Shown here: positions 46,678-55,051 of the stretch, in pieces
Layout of the letters: each line of letters begins with the position of its first letter
Position numbering within the stretch: position 1 is the first letter of the stretch
Source: Castellaniella sp047971665
GTDB taxonomy: Bacteria; Pseudomonadota; Gammaproteobacteria; Burkholderiales; Burkholderiaceae_B
Length of the DNA stretch: 64,000 nucleotides
Direction of reading: 5' to 3'
Assembly: GCF_047971665.1 (NCBI RefSeq)
Contig: NZ_JBKEAA010000017.1
Location: 1-64,000 of the forward strand
Made by a program: the position numbers and the translations under genes
The notes under the pieces: generated by a model
Database searches by the model: none
Seen by the model: only the letters and a program-made list of their open reading frames with translations
What the model was told of the DNA's origin: nothing

Positions 46678-47631
46678 ATGAGCAACCAACTGGACGCCCT
46701 GCGCACACTGACGACCGTCGTGGCCGACACGGGGGATTTCGAGACCATGCGGGCCTACCGGCCGACCGACGCCACCACGAATCCCTCCCTGATCCTCAAG
46801 GCCGTGGGTCAGCCCACCTATCGCCCCCTGCTGGAGCAAGTGCGGCGCGATCACCCGAACGCCTCGCTGACCGAACAGGTCGACCGGCTGCTGGTGGCCT
46901 TCGGCCGCGAGATCCTGTCCATCGTGCCCGGCCGCGTTTCGACCGAGGTCGACGCCCGACTGTCGTTCGACACACAGGCCAGTATCGAGCGCGCCCGGCA
47001 GATCATCGCCCTGTACGAGGCGGGCGGCATCGCGCGCGAGCGCGTGCTGATCAAGCTGGCTTCGACCTGGGAGGGCATCCAGGCCGCCCGCACCTTGCAG
47101 GCAGAAGGCATCCACTGCAATCTGACGCTGCTGTTTTCCCTGACCCAGGCGATCGCCTGCGCCCAGGCCAAAGTGACCCTGATCTCGCCCTTCGTGGGCC
47201 GCATCTACGACTGGTACAAGAAAACGGCCGGCGCCGACTGGGACGAGACCGCGAACACCGGGCCCGACGATCCGGGCGTGCAGTCGGTGACGCGCATCTA
47301 CCGCTATTTCAAGGCCTACGACATCCCCACCCAGGTCATGGGGGCCAGTTTCCGCAATATCGGCCAGATCCGCGCCCTGGCGGGCTGCGACCTGCTGACG
47401 ATCAGCCCGGCCCTGCTGAACGAGCTGGCCGCATCGAACGATCCCCTGGCGCCGCAACTGTCCGCGGCCGCAGCCAAGACGGGCGCGCCCGAATGGATCG
47501 CCAGCAACGAAGTCGTCTTCCGCACCCATCTGAACGAGGATGCCATGGCGACGGAAAAGCTGGCCGAGGGCATCCGGATTTTCACCGCCGACGCCATCAA
47601 GCTGGACGCGCTGGTGAGTCAGGCGGAGTGA
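46678..47631 (+). CDS. talB: Transaldolase
   Basis: This 317-residue class I aldolase of the pentose phosphate pathway transfers dihydroxyacetone units. DATTNPSLILKA and VDARLSFDT come first, the Schiff-base Lys is K126 in LIKLASTWEGI, and CNLTLLFSLTQAIAC plus SPFVGRIYDWYKK are also conserved. The length is that of TalB. It is divergent from carA. The start ATG at 46678 begins MSNQLDALRTLTTVV as in relatives, although the ribosome site is weak. Confidence 0.95.
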   Translation: MSNQLDALRTLTTVVADTGDFETMRAYRPTDATTNPSLILKAVGQPTYRPLLEQVRRDHPNASLTEQVDRLLVAFGREILSIVPGRVSTEVDARLSFDTQASIERARQIIALYEAGGIARERVLIKLASTWEGIQAARTLQAEGIHCNLTLLFSLTQAIACAQAKVTLISPFVGRIYDWYKKTAGADWDETANTGPDDPGVQSVTRIYRYFKAYDIPTQVMGASFRNIGQIRALAGCDLLTISPALLNELAASNDPLAPQLSAAAAKTGAPEWIASNEVVFRTHLNEDAMATEKLAEGIRIFTADAIKLDALVSQAE

Positions 47632-47640
47632 TGTATCCGG

Positions 47641-47656
47641 GCGCCTTGCAAGGCGC
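47641..47656. repeat. 16-bp perfect palindrome between convergent genes
   Basis: GCGCCTTGCAAGGCGC lies 9 nt after the talB stop and 5 nt before the permease stop. It could be a short bidirectional transcript end. There is no T-run. Confidence 0.4.
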
Positions 47657-47661
47657 GAGTT

Positions 47662-48450
47662 TCAGGTCTTGTCCGTCGCCCCGGGGCCGGGCTGCCAGAC
47701 CAGCAGGCGGCGTTCCGCCAGCGACACGATGCCATCCAGCAGCAGCGCGAACACCGTCAGTACGACAATGCCGGCGAACACGGTATTGACGTCGAGCGTG
47801 CCTTCGGCCTGCAGGATCAGGTAGCCGACCCCGGCCGCCGAACCCAGGTATTCGCCCACCACCGCCCCGACGAAGGCCAGCCCCACGGACGTGTGCAGGC
47901 TGGAGAACACCCAGCTGGTGGCCGAGGGGATGTAGACATGGCGCAGCAACTGTCGACGGCTGGCGCCCAGCATGCGGGCATTGTCCAGCAATGTCGGACT
48001 GACCTCGCGCACCCCCCGGTAGACGTTGAAAAAAACGATGAAGAACACCAGCGTCACGGCCAGGGCGACCTTGGACCAGATGCCCAGGCCGAACCACATG
48101 CCGAAGATCGGCGCCAGGATGACGCGGGGCATGGAGTTGGCCGCCGTGACGTAGGGTTCGAGCAGCGCGCTGGCGCTGCGCGACAGGCCCAGCCACAGGC
48201 CGAAGCCCAGCCCGCCGATGGTCCCGATGAAGAACGCCAGCACGGTTTCGGACAGGGTGATCCACAGGTGGCGGTAGATCCCGGCGTCGGTGACGAACCA
48301 GGCCCAGACGACCTGGGCGACTTCCAGTGGCCGGCCGAAGAAGAATGCCACGTTGCGGTTCAGAGAGGCCCAGTACCAGACCAGCAGGACGGCGGCCAGC
48401 AAAGCCAGTTGCAGCACGCGCAGCACGGGTTTGGAGAGTTCGGATTTCAT
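47662..48450 (-). CDS. NitT/TauT-type ABC transporter permease (system 2)
   Basis: This 262-residue permease has six helices. The EAA-type loop is LDNARMLGASRRQLLRHVYI, followed by SLHTSVGLAFVGAVVGEYLG and the GVGYLILQAEG block. It is the third gene of an SBP-ATPase-permease unit read leftward. It is related to but clearly different from the permease of system 1 at 39423, and no enzyme genes accompany it. The substrate is unknown. Confidence 0.87.
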   Translation of the reverse strand: MKSELSKPVLRVLQLALLAAVLLVWYWASLNRNVAFFFGRPLEVAQVVWAWFVTDAGIYRHLWITLSETVLAFFIGTIGGLGFGLWLGLSRSASALLEPYVTAANSMPRVILAPIFGMWFGLGIWSKVALAVTLVFFIVFFNVYRGVREVSPTLLDNARMLGASRRQLLRHVYIPSATSWVFSSLHTSVGLAFVGAVVGEYLGSAAGVGYLILQAEGTLDVNTVFAGIVVLTVFALLLDGIVSLAERRLLVWQPGPGATDKT

Positions 48451-48522
48451 CGGTGCGGGCGCTCCGGTGGGGGGCTCGGGTCCGGGGACGGACAGGATCG
48501 CGGGCCGGTCATGGTCATGGGA

Positions 48523-49359
48523 TCAGGCGCGCCGCTGCCGTTCGTAGCCCTTCAGGACTTCGTCGCGCAGCACCGCCCAGATGGCCTGATGCAATTCGAC
48601 GAACCGGGGCTGCATGCGGACTTCGGCCACGTCGCGCGGACGCGGGATGTCGATGGCGAATTCCCCGATCGGCCGGGTTTCGGGACCCGCCGACAGCACC
48701 ACGACGCGATCGCTCATGGCGATGGCCTCGTCCAGATCGTGGGTGATGAACAGCACGGCCTTGCGCCGGGCCATCCACAGGTCCAGAACCTCGTTTTCCA
48801 TCAACTGGCGGGTCTGGATGTCCAGGGCCGAGAACGGCTCGTCCATCAGGATGATGTCGGGATCGCGGATCAGGGTCTGCGCCAGCATGACGCGCTTGCG
48901 CATGCCGCCCGACATCTGGTGCGGATAGCGGTTCTCGAAACCGCCCAGGCCGACCCGGCGCAGCCATTCGCGGCTGCGCTCGGCGATCTCGGCGGCGGCC
49001 ACTCCGGCGAACTCCAGGCCGGCGGCAACATTGGCCTGCGCGTCGCGCCAGGGCATCAGCGCCTCGCCCTGAAACATGTACCCCGCCCGCGCATTGACAC
49101 CGCGCAGCGCCTCACCGAACACCCGGACCTGGCCCGATGAAGGCCGCAACAGCCCGGCGGCCATGTTCAGCAGGGTGGACTTGCCGCAGCCCGTGGGCCC
49201 CACGACCGAGACGAACTCGCCAGGCGCCACCACCAGGGTGGCGTCACGCATGGCGGTATAGGACGTGCCGTCGGGCGCGTTGAACGTGCAGGTCACCTGA
49301 TCCAGCGACAGGGCGGGGAAACCCGCCCCGTCTCCGGCTCGACGATCGGGCTCAGGCAT
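48523..49359 (-). CDS. NitT/TauT-type ABC transporter ATPase (system 2)
   Basis: This 278-residue ATPase has Walker A VGPTGCGKSTLLNMAAGLL, signature MSGGMRKRVMLAQ, Walker B IILMDEPFSALD and switch LFITHDLDEA. Compared with system 1 it has LSGG replaced by MSGG. The ATG at 49359 overlaps the binding-protein end by 8 nt. The C-terminal segment RFVELHQAIWAVLRDEVLKG is typical of this family. Confidence 0.87.
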   Translation of the reverse strand: MPEPDRRAGDGAGFPALSLDQVTCTFNAPDGTSYTAMRDATLVVAPGEFVSVVGPTGCGKSTLLNMAAGLLRPSSGQVRVFGEALRGVNARAGYMFQGEALMPWRDAQANVAAGLEFAGVAAAEIAERSREWLRRVGLGGFENRYPHQMSGGMRKRVMLAQTLIRDPDIILMDEPFSALDIQTRQLMENEVLDLWMARRKAVLFITHDLDEAIAMSDRVVVLSAGPETRPIGEFAIDIPRPRDVAEVRMQPRFVELHQAIWAVLRDEVLKGYERQRRA

Positions 49360-50404
49360 GGGGGTATGTCTGGTTGGCCTTGGCAGCGAACTGGTTGGTC
49401 CAGATGCGAGAGATGTCGATCTTGGTGCGATCGAAATTCGGCACGAATTCGGCCAGCGCATTGAGCGCCGTCTGCGGGCCGTCCTCGGGCACCAGCCCGT
49501 CGGGCGAGAGGCCCTCGTGGTTGCCCTTGAGCGCCAGCTTGTACAGATCCGGGTCGCCCAGCAGGTAGGACTCTGGCACCAGCTTGGCGATGTCGTCGAC
49601 CGAAGCGGCCTGGATCCATTTGTCGGCCCGCACCATGGCATTGGCCAGCGCCTGGGTCGTGTTGGGATTGGCGTCGATGAAGGCCTGCGAGGCGTACAGG
49701 CAGCCCGCCGGCATGTTGCCGCCAAAAATCGTCTGCGCATCGGACAGGGTGCGAGTGTCGGCGATGACGCGGATGGCGTCTTCCTTGACCAGGGTGCTGA
49801 TGACTGGGTCCAGATTGGCGATGGCATCGATCTGGCCGGAGCGCATGGCCGTGATCGCCCCTGCGCCCGCCCCCACGCCGATGAAGGACACATCGGCAGG
49901 CTTGAGCCCGTGCTGCGCCAGAAAGAAGCTGACCATCATGTTGGTCGAGGACCCCGGCGCCGTGACACCGATTTTCTTGCCCTTGAGGTCGGCGGGCGAC
50001 TTGTAGCCGGCCATGGTCTTGTTTGAAACCGCCAGCACGATCATGGGCGCCCTGCCCTGCAGGACGAAGCAACGGTAGAACTGCCCCTTGGCCTGCAGAT
50101 TGATGGTGTGCTCGAAAGCGCCCGACACCACGTCGGCGCTGCCTCCCACCACGGCCTGCAACGCCTTAGAGCCGCCCGCGAAATCAGCGATCGTGAGGTC
50201 CAGCCCCTCGTCCTTGAAATAGCCCTTCTGGTTCGCCACGGACAGCGGCAGATAGTAGATCAGCGCCTGGCCGCCGACGGCAATGGTGAGGGATTTTTTC
50301 TCGAGCACACTGGCCGCGCCCTGTGCAATGGACAGTCCGGGCACCACACCCAGCAACCCTGCGGCGCCGGCGGTCTTGAGCAGTTCACGACGTGAAATCG
50401 ACAT
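49352..50404 (-). CDS. NMT1-like ABC substrate-binding protein (system 2)
   Basis: This 350-residue receptor begins MSISRRELLKTAGAAGLLGV, a twin-arginine-like signal (SRRELLK) followed by a hydrophobic stretch. KSLTIAVGGQALIYYLPLSV, YFKDEGLDLTIADFAGGSKA and LQAVVGGSADVVSGAF are typical of the NMT1/TauA fold. It is the first gene of system 2. A 9-bp hairpin lies about 40 nt upstream. Export by Tat would imply folding in the cytoplasm; the ligand is unknown. Confidence 0.84.
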   Translation of the reverse strand: MSISRRELLKTAGAAGLLGVVPGLSIAQGAASVLEKKSLTIAVGGQALIYYLPLSVANQKGYFKDEGLDLTIADFAGGSKALQAVVGGSADVVSGAFEHTINLQAKGQFYRCFVLQGRAPMIVLAVSNKTMAGYKSPADLKGKKIGVTAPGSSTNMMVSFFLAQHGLKPADVSFIGVGAGAGAITAMRSGQIDAIANLDPVISTLVKEDAIRVIADTRTLSDAQTIFGGNMPAGCLYASQAFIDANPNTTQALANAMVRADKWIQAASVDDIAKLVPESYLLGDPDLYKLALKGNHEGLSPDGLVPEDGPQTALNALAEFVPNFDRTKIDISRIWTNQFAAKANQTYPHA

Positions 50405-50440
50405 GATGGCTTGTCTCCCTGGTGATCATGCGAGATGAGA

Positions 50441-50463
50441 GAGCCTCTGGCGCGCAGAGGCTC
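50441..50463 (-). terminator. Perfect 9-bp hairpin between recR and the system 2 binding-protein gene
   Basis: GAGCCTCTG, loop GCGCG, CAGAGGCTC. No T-run follows on either strand. It could end recR transcripts or sit in the leader of the transporter mRNA. Confidence 0.4.
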
Positions 50464-50578
50464 CATTGAAGATTCGATGATAGCGCAGTGGAAAAGACAG
50501 GCCTACCGGAGCCAGACTCCGACACGGGGATCATGGCGGCACGGCGCGAGAATCACGGCGGCACGGCATCCCGGGGGA

Positions 50579-51187
50579 TCAGCCGGGCCGGCGCTCCATC
50601 AGCGCCCAGGCAATCGTGCCGGCATCGACATATTCCAGCTCGCTGCCGCTGGGCACGCCGCGGGCCAGCCGGGTGACCTTGACGCCGCATTCGCGCAGCA
50701 TCTCGGACAGATAATAAGCCGTGGTCTCGCCTTCGGCGGTGAAGTTGGTGGCCAGGATGACCTCACGCACGCCCCCAGCCCCGACCCGCTCACGCAGCGC
50801 AGCGAACCGGACCTGGTCCGGGCCGATGCCTTCCAGGGGCGCCAGCCGGCCCATCAGCACGTAGTACAGGCCCTGGTAGCCATGGCTGGCCTCGATCATG
50901 TTCTGATCGGCGGGCGTCTCGACGACGCACAGCACGGAAGGATCCCGATTCTGATCTTCGCAGGTGGGACACACCGGCGTCTGGGAAAAGGAATTGCAGC
51001 GTTCGCAATGGCACAACCCGTCCACGGCATCGCGCAGGGCATCGCCCAGGCGCAAAGCGCCGTCCGGGTCATGCTGCAACAGGTGATAGGCCATGCGCCT
51101 GGCCGTGCGCACCCCCACCCCGGGCAACCCTCGCAGCGCGTCGATCAGGGCGCGCAGCGGCTCCGGTTCAGGCAGGCCGGTGGCCAT
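50579..51187 (-). CDS. recR: Recombination mediator RecR
   Basis: This 202-residue protein works with RecFO to load RecA. LIDALRGLPGVGVRTARRMAYHL is the HhH part, CERCNSFSQTPVCPTC the zinc finger (four Cys), and the Toprim domain includes VLCVVETPADQNMIEASHGY and EVILATNFTAEGE. It lies one nt after ybaB, completing the common dnaX-ybaB-recR order. Confidence 0.94.
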   Translation of the reverse strand: MATGLPEPEPLRALIDALRGLPGVGVRTARRMAYHLLQHDPDGALRLGDALRDAVDGLCHCERCNSFSQTPVCPTCEDQNRDPSVLCVVETPADQNMIEASHGYQGLYYVLMGRLAPLEGIGPDQVRFAALRERVGAGGVREVILATNFTAEGETTAYYLSEMLRECGVKVTRLARGVPSGSELEYVDAGTIAWALMERRPG

Positions 51188-51188
51188 T

Positions 51189-51515
51189 TCAGAACGGCAG
51201 TTTCATGCCCGGCGGCAGGGACATGCCGGCCGTCACCGCGGACATCTTTTCCTGGGCCGTGGCTTCGGCCTTGCGCTGGGCGTCGTTGAAGGCCGCCGCG
51301 ACCAAGTCTTCGATCATGTCACGATCATCGTCGAACAGCGACGGATCGATGGCCACGCGCTTGACGTCATATTTGCAGCTCATGGTCACCTTGACCAGGC
51401 CGCCGCCCGCGGCGCCTTCGACCGTCAGTTCGGCCAGGGCGTCCTGGGCCTTTTTCATGTTTTCCTGCATCTGCTGGGCCTGGCGCATCAGCCCGGCGAT
51501 CTGTCCTTTCATCAT
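51189..51515 (-). CDS. YbaB/EbfC nucleoid-associated protein
   Basis: This 108-residue DNA-binding protein begins MMKGQIAGLMRQAQQMQENM with a coiled-coil N-terminus and has MSCKYDVKRVAIDPSLFDDD in the central sheet. Homologues bind DNA as dimers and lie between dnaX and recR, as here. The Met at 51515 is used because homology begins there and AGGA lies upstream; a longer start adds nine residues. Confidence 0.9.
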   Translation of the reverse strand: MMKGQIAGLMRQAQQMQENMKKAQDALAELTVEGAAGGGLVKVTMSCKYDVKRVAIDPSLFDDDRDMIEDLVAAAFNDAQRKAEATAQEKMSAVTAGMSLPPGMKLPF

Positions 51516-51562
51516 GGGAGGATCCTGGTTCGGTGGGTTCAAGCAAAGGGAGGGACTATAAC

Positions 51563-53707
51563 CTAGTGATGCCTCGACGGGGCATCGCCGGGACGAATCG
51601 AGCCCGGCACGACACGGGCGGCAAAACGCTGCGCCAGCGCGCGGACCAGCGCATCCTGCTCGACCGCCTGCTCGGCCGCCCGCTGGCGTCGGCCACGCTC
51701 GGCCTGATCGACGGCATGCGCGGTGTCCTCGCCCGTCACACCGTATTCGACTTCCAGGCGCAGGACGCGACCGAAATATTCCGACAGCACCGTCCGCAAC
51801 CGATCATGGCCCCCGCCGTCCGCATAGGTCCGGATGGCGACCCGCAGACGGATCTGGTGATCGTTGCCCGACAGCCATTCGCTGTTCAGCGCCAGCGCCC
51901 GGGCCGCGCCACCGATCGGCAGTTCGGCGGCCACCGCGGGCCAGTCCTGGGCCGTCATCCGGCCGGGTTCGGGGGTTTCGGACGCGAACGCGGCAGCCGG
52001 CTCGGCAGGCAACCCGGCGATGACCCCGGACGAACCCGGATCCATTCCCAGATCATCCAGGGAGGCGGCGGCATCGAAGGCACCGATCAGATCATCGGGT
52101 ACCGCGTCCGTCCAGTCATCCGAGGCGGACGCCGCCTCGTCCGGAGGCGCTGGCGGAGCCGGGTCGGGGTCCGGCGCGGGATCAGGATCCGGCGCCGGCA
52201 CGGGCGGCCGGGGCGCAGCCCTGGAAGCCCGAGGCTCCCCGGCGGCCGGGGCCGACGCCACCAGAGCGGTCGCTGCCGGGGCGGTCGCTGCCGCATCGGC
52301 CGTTATCGGAGCGCAGACCGGCTGATCCGGCGCGGATTCCCAGGCGGGGCGTTCATCAGAGCCGGTCCCTTGAACAGGGGCGGCAGTCTCGTTATGGTCG
52401 GCGGCCTCGGCGTGGTCGGCGGCCTCGTTGTGATCGACAGCCCCGGCACAGACAGCAGCCACGGCTTCATCAGCGACTCGGGCATGACTGGCGGTTGCAG
52501 CAGGGTCGGCAGCGGCATGATCCGCAGCTGCGGCGGGGACCGGAGACTCAACCGGCGCCTGGTCCGTGCCCGCCTGGTCCGTGCCCGCCGTCGGCGGCGA
52601 CCCCATCGTCACGGGCGGCACACGGCCCTCGGGCAACAAGGCCAGCATGCGCAGACAGGCCATGATGAAGCCGGCCTGCTCGTCGGGCGCCAGCGCGAGT
52701 TCCTGGCGGCTGTGCACCGCCACCGCGTAAAACAGCTGCACATCATCCGGCGTCAGGGCGGCGGCCAGCGCCGTGACATCCTCCGCCAGAGGATCATCGG
52801 CCTGGGCATGGCCCAATCGCTGGGCAATGGCGACCCGCGACAGCAGCACGGCCAGATCGCCAAGCGCGGCCCGGAACGACAGGCCGCGCGACACCAGATC
52901 ATCGGCCATGGCCAGGATGCCGGGCGCGTCGGCGGACGCCAGCGCCCGCAGGAGATCCAGCAAGTGGCGCTGGTCCAGGGTGCCGAGCATCTCGCCCACC
53001 GCAGCGGCCGTCAGATTGCCCGCCGAAAAGGAAATGGCCTGATCCGTCAAGGACAGGGCGTCGCGCATCGAACCCGCCGCGGCCTGGGCAATCAGGCGCA
53101 GCCCCTGGGGATCCGCCGGGACCGACTCCTGCGCCAGGATGTCCTGGAGGTGATCGACGATGGCAGGCACCGTCATCTGCTTGAGATTGAACTGCAGGCA
53201 GCGCGAGAGCACCGTGACCGGGATTTTCTGCGGATCGGTGGTCGCAAGGATGAACTTGACGTGCTCGGGCGGCTCTTCGAGGGTCTTCAGCATGGCGTTG
53301 AACGCATGCCCGGTCAGCATGTGGACCTCGTCGATCATATAGACCTTGAAGCGCCCGGACGACGGCGCGTAGACCGCCTGCTCCAGCAGCTGGGTCATTT
53401 CGTCGACGCCGCGGTTCGAGGCGGCGTCGAGTTCGATGTAGTCCACGTAACGGCCCGCATCGATCTCCGTGCAGGCCTGGCAATGGCCGCAAGGCGTGGC
53501 GGTGATGCCCTGGACGCAGTTCAGAGATTTGGCGAGGATGCGCGACAGTGTGGTCTTGCCGACGCCGCGCGTGCCGGTGAACAACCAGGCATGATGCAGT
53601 CTGCCGGCCGACAGCGCATGGGTCAGGGCACGCACGACGTGATCCTGGCCAATCAGCGTATCGAATGAACGGGGGCGCCATTTGCGCGCCAAGACGAGAT
53701 AGCTCAT
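51563..53707 (-). CDS. dnaX: DNA polymerase III subunits gamma/tau
   Basis: This 714-residue clamp-loader ATPase has Walker A GTRGVGKTTLSRI, a four-Cys zinc finger around CVQGITATPCGHCQAC, Walker B VYMIDEVHML and the sensor ILATTDPQKIPVTVLSRC. Residues about 370-640 form a long Ala/Pro/Asp-rich linker, including an expanded run of DHNEAADHAEAADHNETAA and DPDPAPDPDPAPPAPP. The C-terminal tau domain follows. I see no A-rich slippery heptamer, so gamma by frameshift is not evident. It starts at 53707 with MSYLVLARKWRPRSFD. A 4.5S RNA gene lies just upstream. Confidence 0.94.
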   Translation of the reverse strand: MSYLVLARKWRPRSFDTLIGQDHVVRALTHALSAGRLHHAWLFTGTRGVGKTTLSRILAKSLNCVQGITATPCGHCQACTEIDAGRYVDYIELDAASNRGVDEMTQLLEQAVYAPSSGRFKVYMIDEVHMLTGHAFNAMLKTLEEPPEHVKFILATTDPQKIPVTVLSRCLQFNLKQMTVPAIVDHLQDILAQESVPADPQGLRLIAQAAAGSMRDALSLTDQAISFSAGNLTAAAVGEMLGTLDQRHLLDLLRALASADAPGILAMADDLVSRGLSFRAALGDLAVLLSRVAIAQRLGHAQADDPLAEDVTALAAALTPDDVQLFYAVAVHSRQELALAPDEQAGFIMACLRMLALLPEGRVPPVTMGSPPTAGTDQAGTDQAPVESPVPAAAADHAAADPAATASHARVADEAVAAVCAGAVDHNEAADHAEAADHNETAAPVQGTGSDERPAWESAPDQPVCAPITADAAATAPAATALVASAPAAGEPRASRAAPRPPVPAPDPDPAPDPDPAPPAPPDEAASASDDWTDAVPDDLIGAFDAAASLDDLGMDPGSSGVIAGLPAEPAAAFASETPEPGRMTAQDWPAVAAELPIGGAARALALNSEWLSGNDHQIRLRVAIRTYADGGGHDRLRTVLSEYFGRVLRLEVEYGVTGEDTAHAVDQAERGRRQRAAEQAVEQDALVRALAQRFAARVVPGSIRPGDAPSRHH

Positions 53708-53731
53708 AGGCCGCCCTGGTGGGGGAAAGGA

Positions 53732-53829
53732 AAGGCGAGCCTGACTTCGGCACTGGTTCCGCGCGGCTGTGGCTGCTTCGTTCCCGACCTGACCAGGTTC
53801 ACCGCCGAACCATGCGAAGGGGCCCGCCC
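53732..53829 (-). ncRNA. ffs: 4.5S signal recognition particle RNA
   Basis: The minus strand carries CCTGGTCAGGTCGGGAACGA and AGCAGCCACAGCC, the conserved SRP Alu-less hairpin domain with the GGAA-type tetraloop region. The ends pair: GGGCGGGCC at the 5' end with GGCTCGCC at the 3' end. About 98 nt. A TAGAAT -10 (53835-53840) sits 6 nt before the start. Its position upstream of dnaX is common in proteobacteria. Exact ends may be off by a few nt. Confidence 0.88.
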
Positions 53830-54006
53830 TTGGGATTCTAACAGGGTTTCGCGCGCCGGTCGGCCCCCCCGACCGGAATGCCCGCCGTCCAGACGGAATC
53901 ATCCTGCCCGGTCTCTTGACTATTTTTTGACCTATGGTAATGGCAACACGAGCCGCTCACCAGTAGAATCCTCCCCGTTACTTATTCCTATCACTGGAGC
54001 ACAGAC

Positions 54007-54705
54007 ATGTCTCTCACAAAACGATGCGCGGCGGAATTGCTGGGCACCTTCTGGCTGGTGTTCGGCGGGTGCGGCAGCGCCCTGTTCGCTGCGGCCTATC
54101 CCGAACTCGGCATCGGCTTTGTCGGCGTGGCGCTGGCATTCGGCCTGACGCTGCTGACCATGTGCTACGCCATCGGCCACATCTCGGGCTGCCACATCAA
54201 CCCCGCCGTCACGGTCGGCCTCGTCGCCGGCGGGCGGTTCCCCGCGCGCGAGATGGTGCCGTACATCGTGTCCCAGGTGATCGGCGGGATCGCCGCCAGC
54301 CTGGTGCTGTACCTGATCGCGAGCGGCAAGGCGGGCTTCGACCCCACGGCGGGATTCGCCTCCAATGGCTACGGTGAGCACTCACCCGACGGCTACAGCC
54401 TGACGGCGGCGCTGATCGCGGAAATCGTGCTGACCGGCTTTTTCCTGTTCATCATCATGGGCGCCACACACAAGCGCAGCGTGGCCGGCCTGGCCGGCGT
54501 GGCGATCGGCCTGTCGCTGACCCTGATCCATCTGATCAGCATCCCGGTCACCAACACCTCCGTCTACCCGGCCCGCTCCACCGGGGTGGCCCTGATCCAG
54601 GGCTCCTGGGCACTCGACCAGCTGTGGCTGTTCTGGCTGGCCCCGCTGGTGGGCGGGATCCTGGGCGCCCTCGTCTACCGCTTCGTGCAGCCCGACAACG
54701 ACTGA
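54007..54705 (+). CDS. aqpZ: Aquaporin Z-like water channel with altered second NPA box
   Basis: This 232-residue MIP-family protein has six helices and two half-helices. The first NPA box is intact (HINPAVTVG, Asn65). The second reads TSVYPARST, where Y187 (codon TAC) replaces the Asn of NPA found in nearly all aquaporins. ELLGTFWLVFGGCGSALFAA and QLWLFWLAPLVGGILGALVY are otherwise typical of AqpZ, as is the selectivity-filter Arg in YPARS. The altered Asn would sit in the pore and may change conduction or block it; a single-base sequencing error (AAC to TAC) is the plain alternative. Confidence 0.9.
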   Translation: MSLTKRCAAELLGTFWLVFGGCGSALFAAAYPELGIGFVGVALAFGLTLLTMCYAIGHISGCHINPAVTVGLVAGGRFPAREMVPYIVSQVIGGIAASLVLYLIASGKAGFDPTAGFASNGYGEHSPDGYSLTAALIAEIVLTGFFLFIIMGATHKRSVAGLAGVAIGLSLTLIHLISIPVTNTSVYPARSTGVALIQGSWALDQLWLFWLAPLVGGILGALVYRFVQPDND

Positions 54706-54755
54706 CCCCGACACCCAGCGGATCACCTCTGGCCGCCGCCACGCCGGCGGCCCGC

Positions 54756-54830
54756 AGCTTGCCCGCCGAGGCCCCTGTCCGCATGACGCTGATCGTCATG
54801 CGGACAGGGGCCTCGGCACATGGGCAAGCT
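54756..54830. repeat. Perfect 23-bp hairpin with a 9-bp outer stem
   Basis: The left arm 54766-54788 begins CCGAGGCCCCTGTCC and pairs perfectly with 54794-54816 around loop CTGAT. An outer pair AGCTTGCCC (54756-54764) with GGGCAAGCT (54822-54830) extends it across a 1-to-5 nt bulge. It begins 50 nt after aqpZ. No T-run follows. The rest of 54706-55051 holds a region with TATATGGATACGG and probably the promoter of the next operon, but no gene. Confidence 0.8.
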
Positions 54831-55051
54831 AGCGTGAACACCGCGCCGGACAACGGTCAAGCCCATCCGGATCTTTATATGGATACGGATTGATTCGTAT
54901 TGACAAGCTCTCATCCATCGCACGAAACTGAATCCGCCCCCCCATGAGGGACATCAGTATCGGCAGTACCTGCTTATATTCAAGTTTCATCTCACCTGCG
55001 CCACCTTAGGTAGGCGACGCACATCATCGAAGCGTTACAGAGGAGAGTTGC

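Noticed and set aside
51563..53707. Programmed frameshift for gamma subunit
   Set aside because: No A-rich slippery heptamer was seen in the coding strand.
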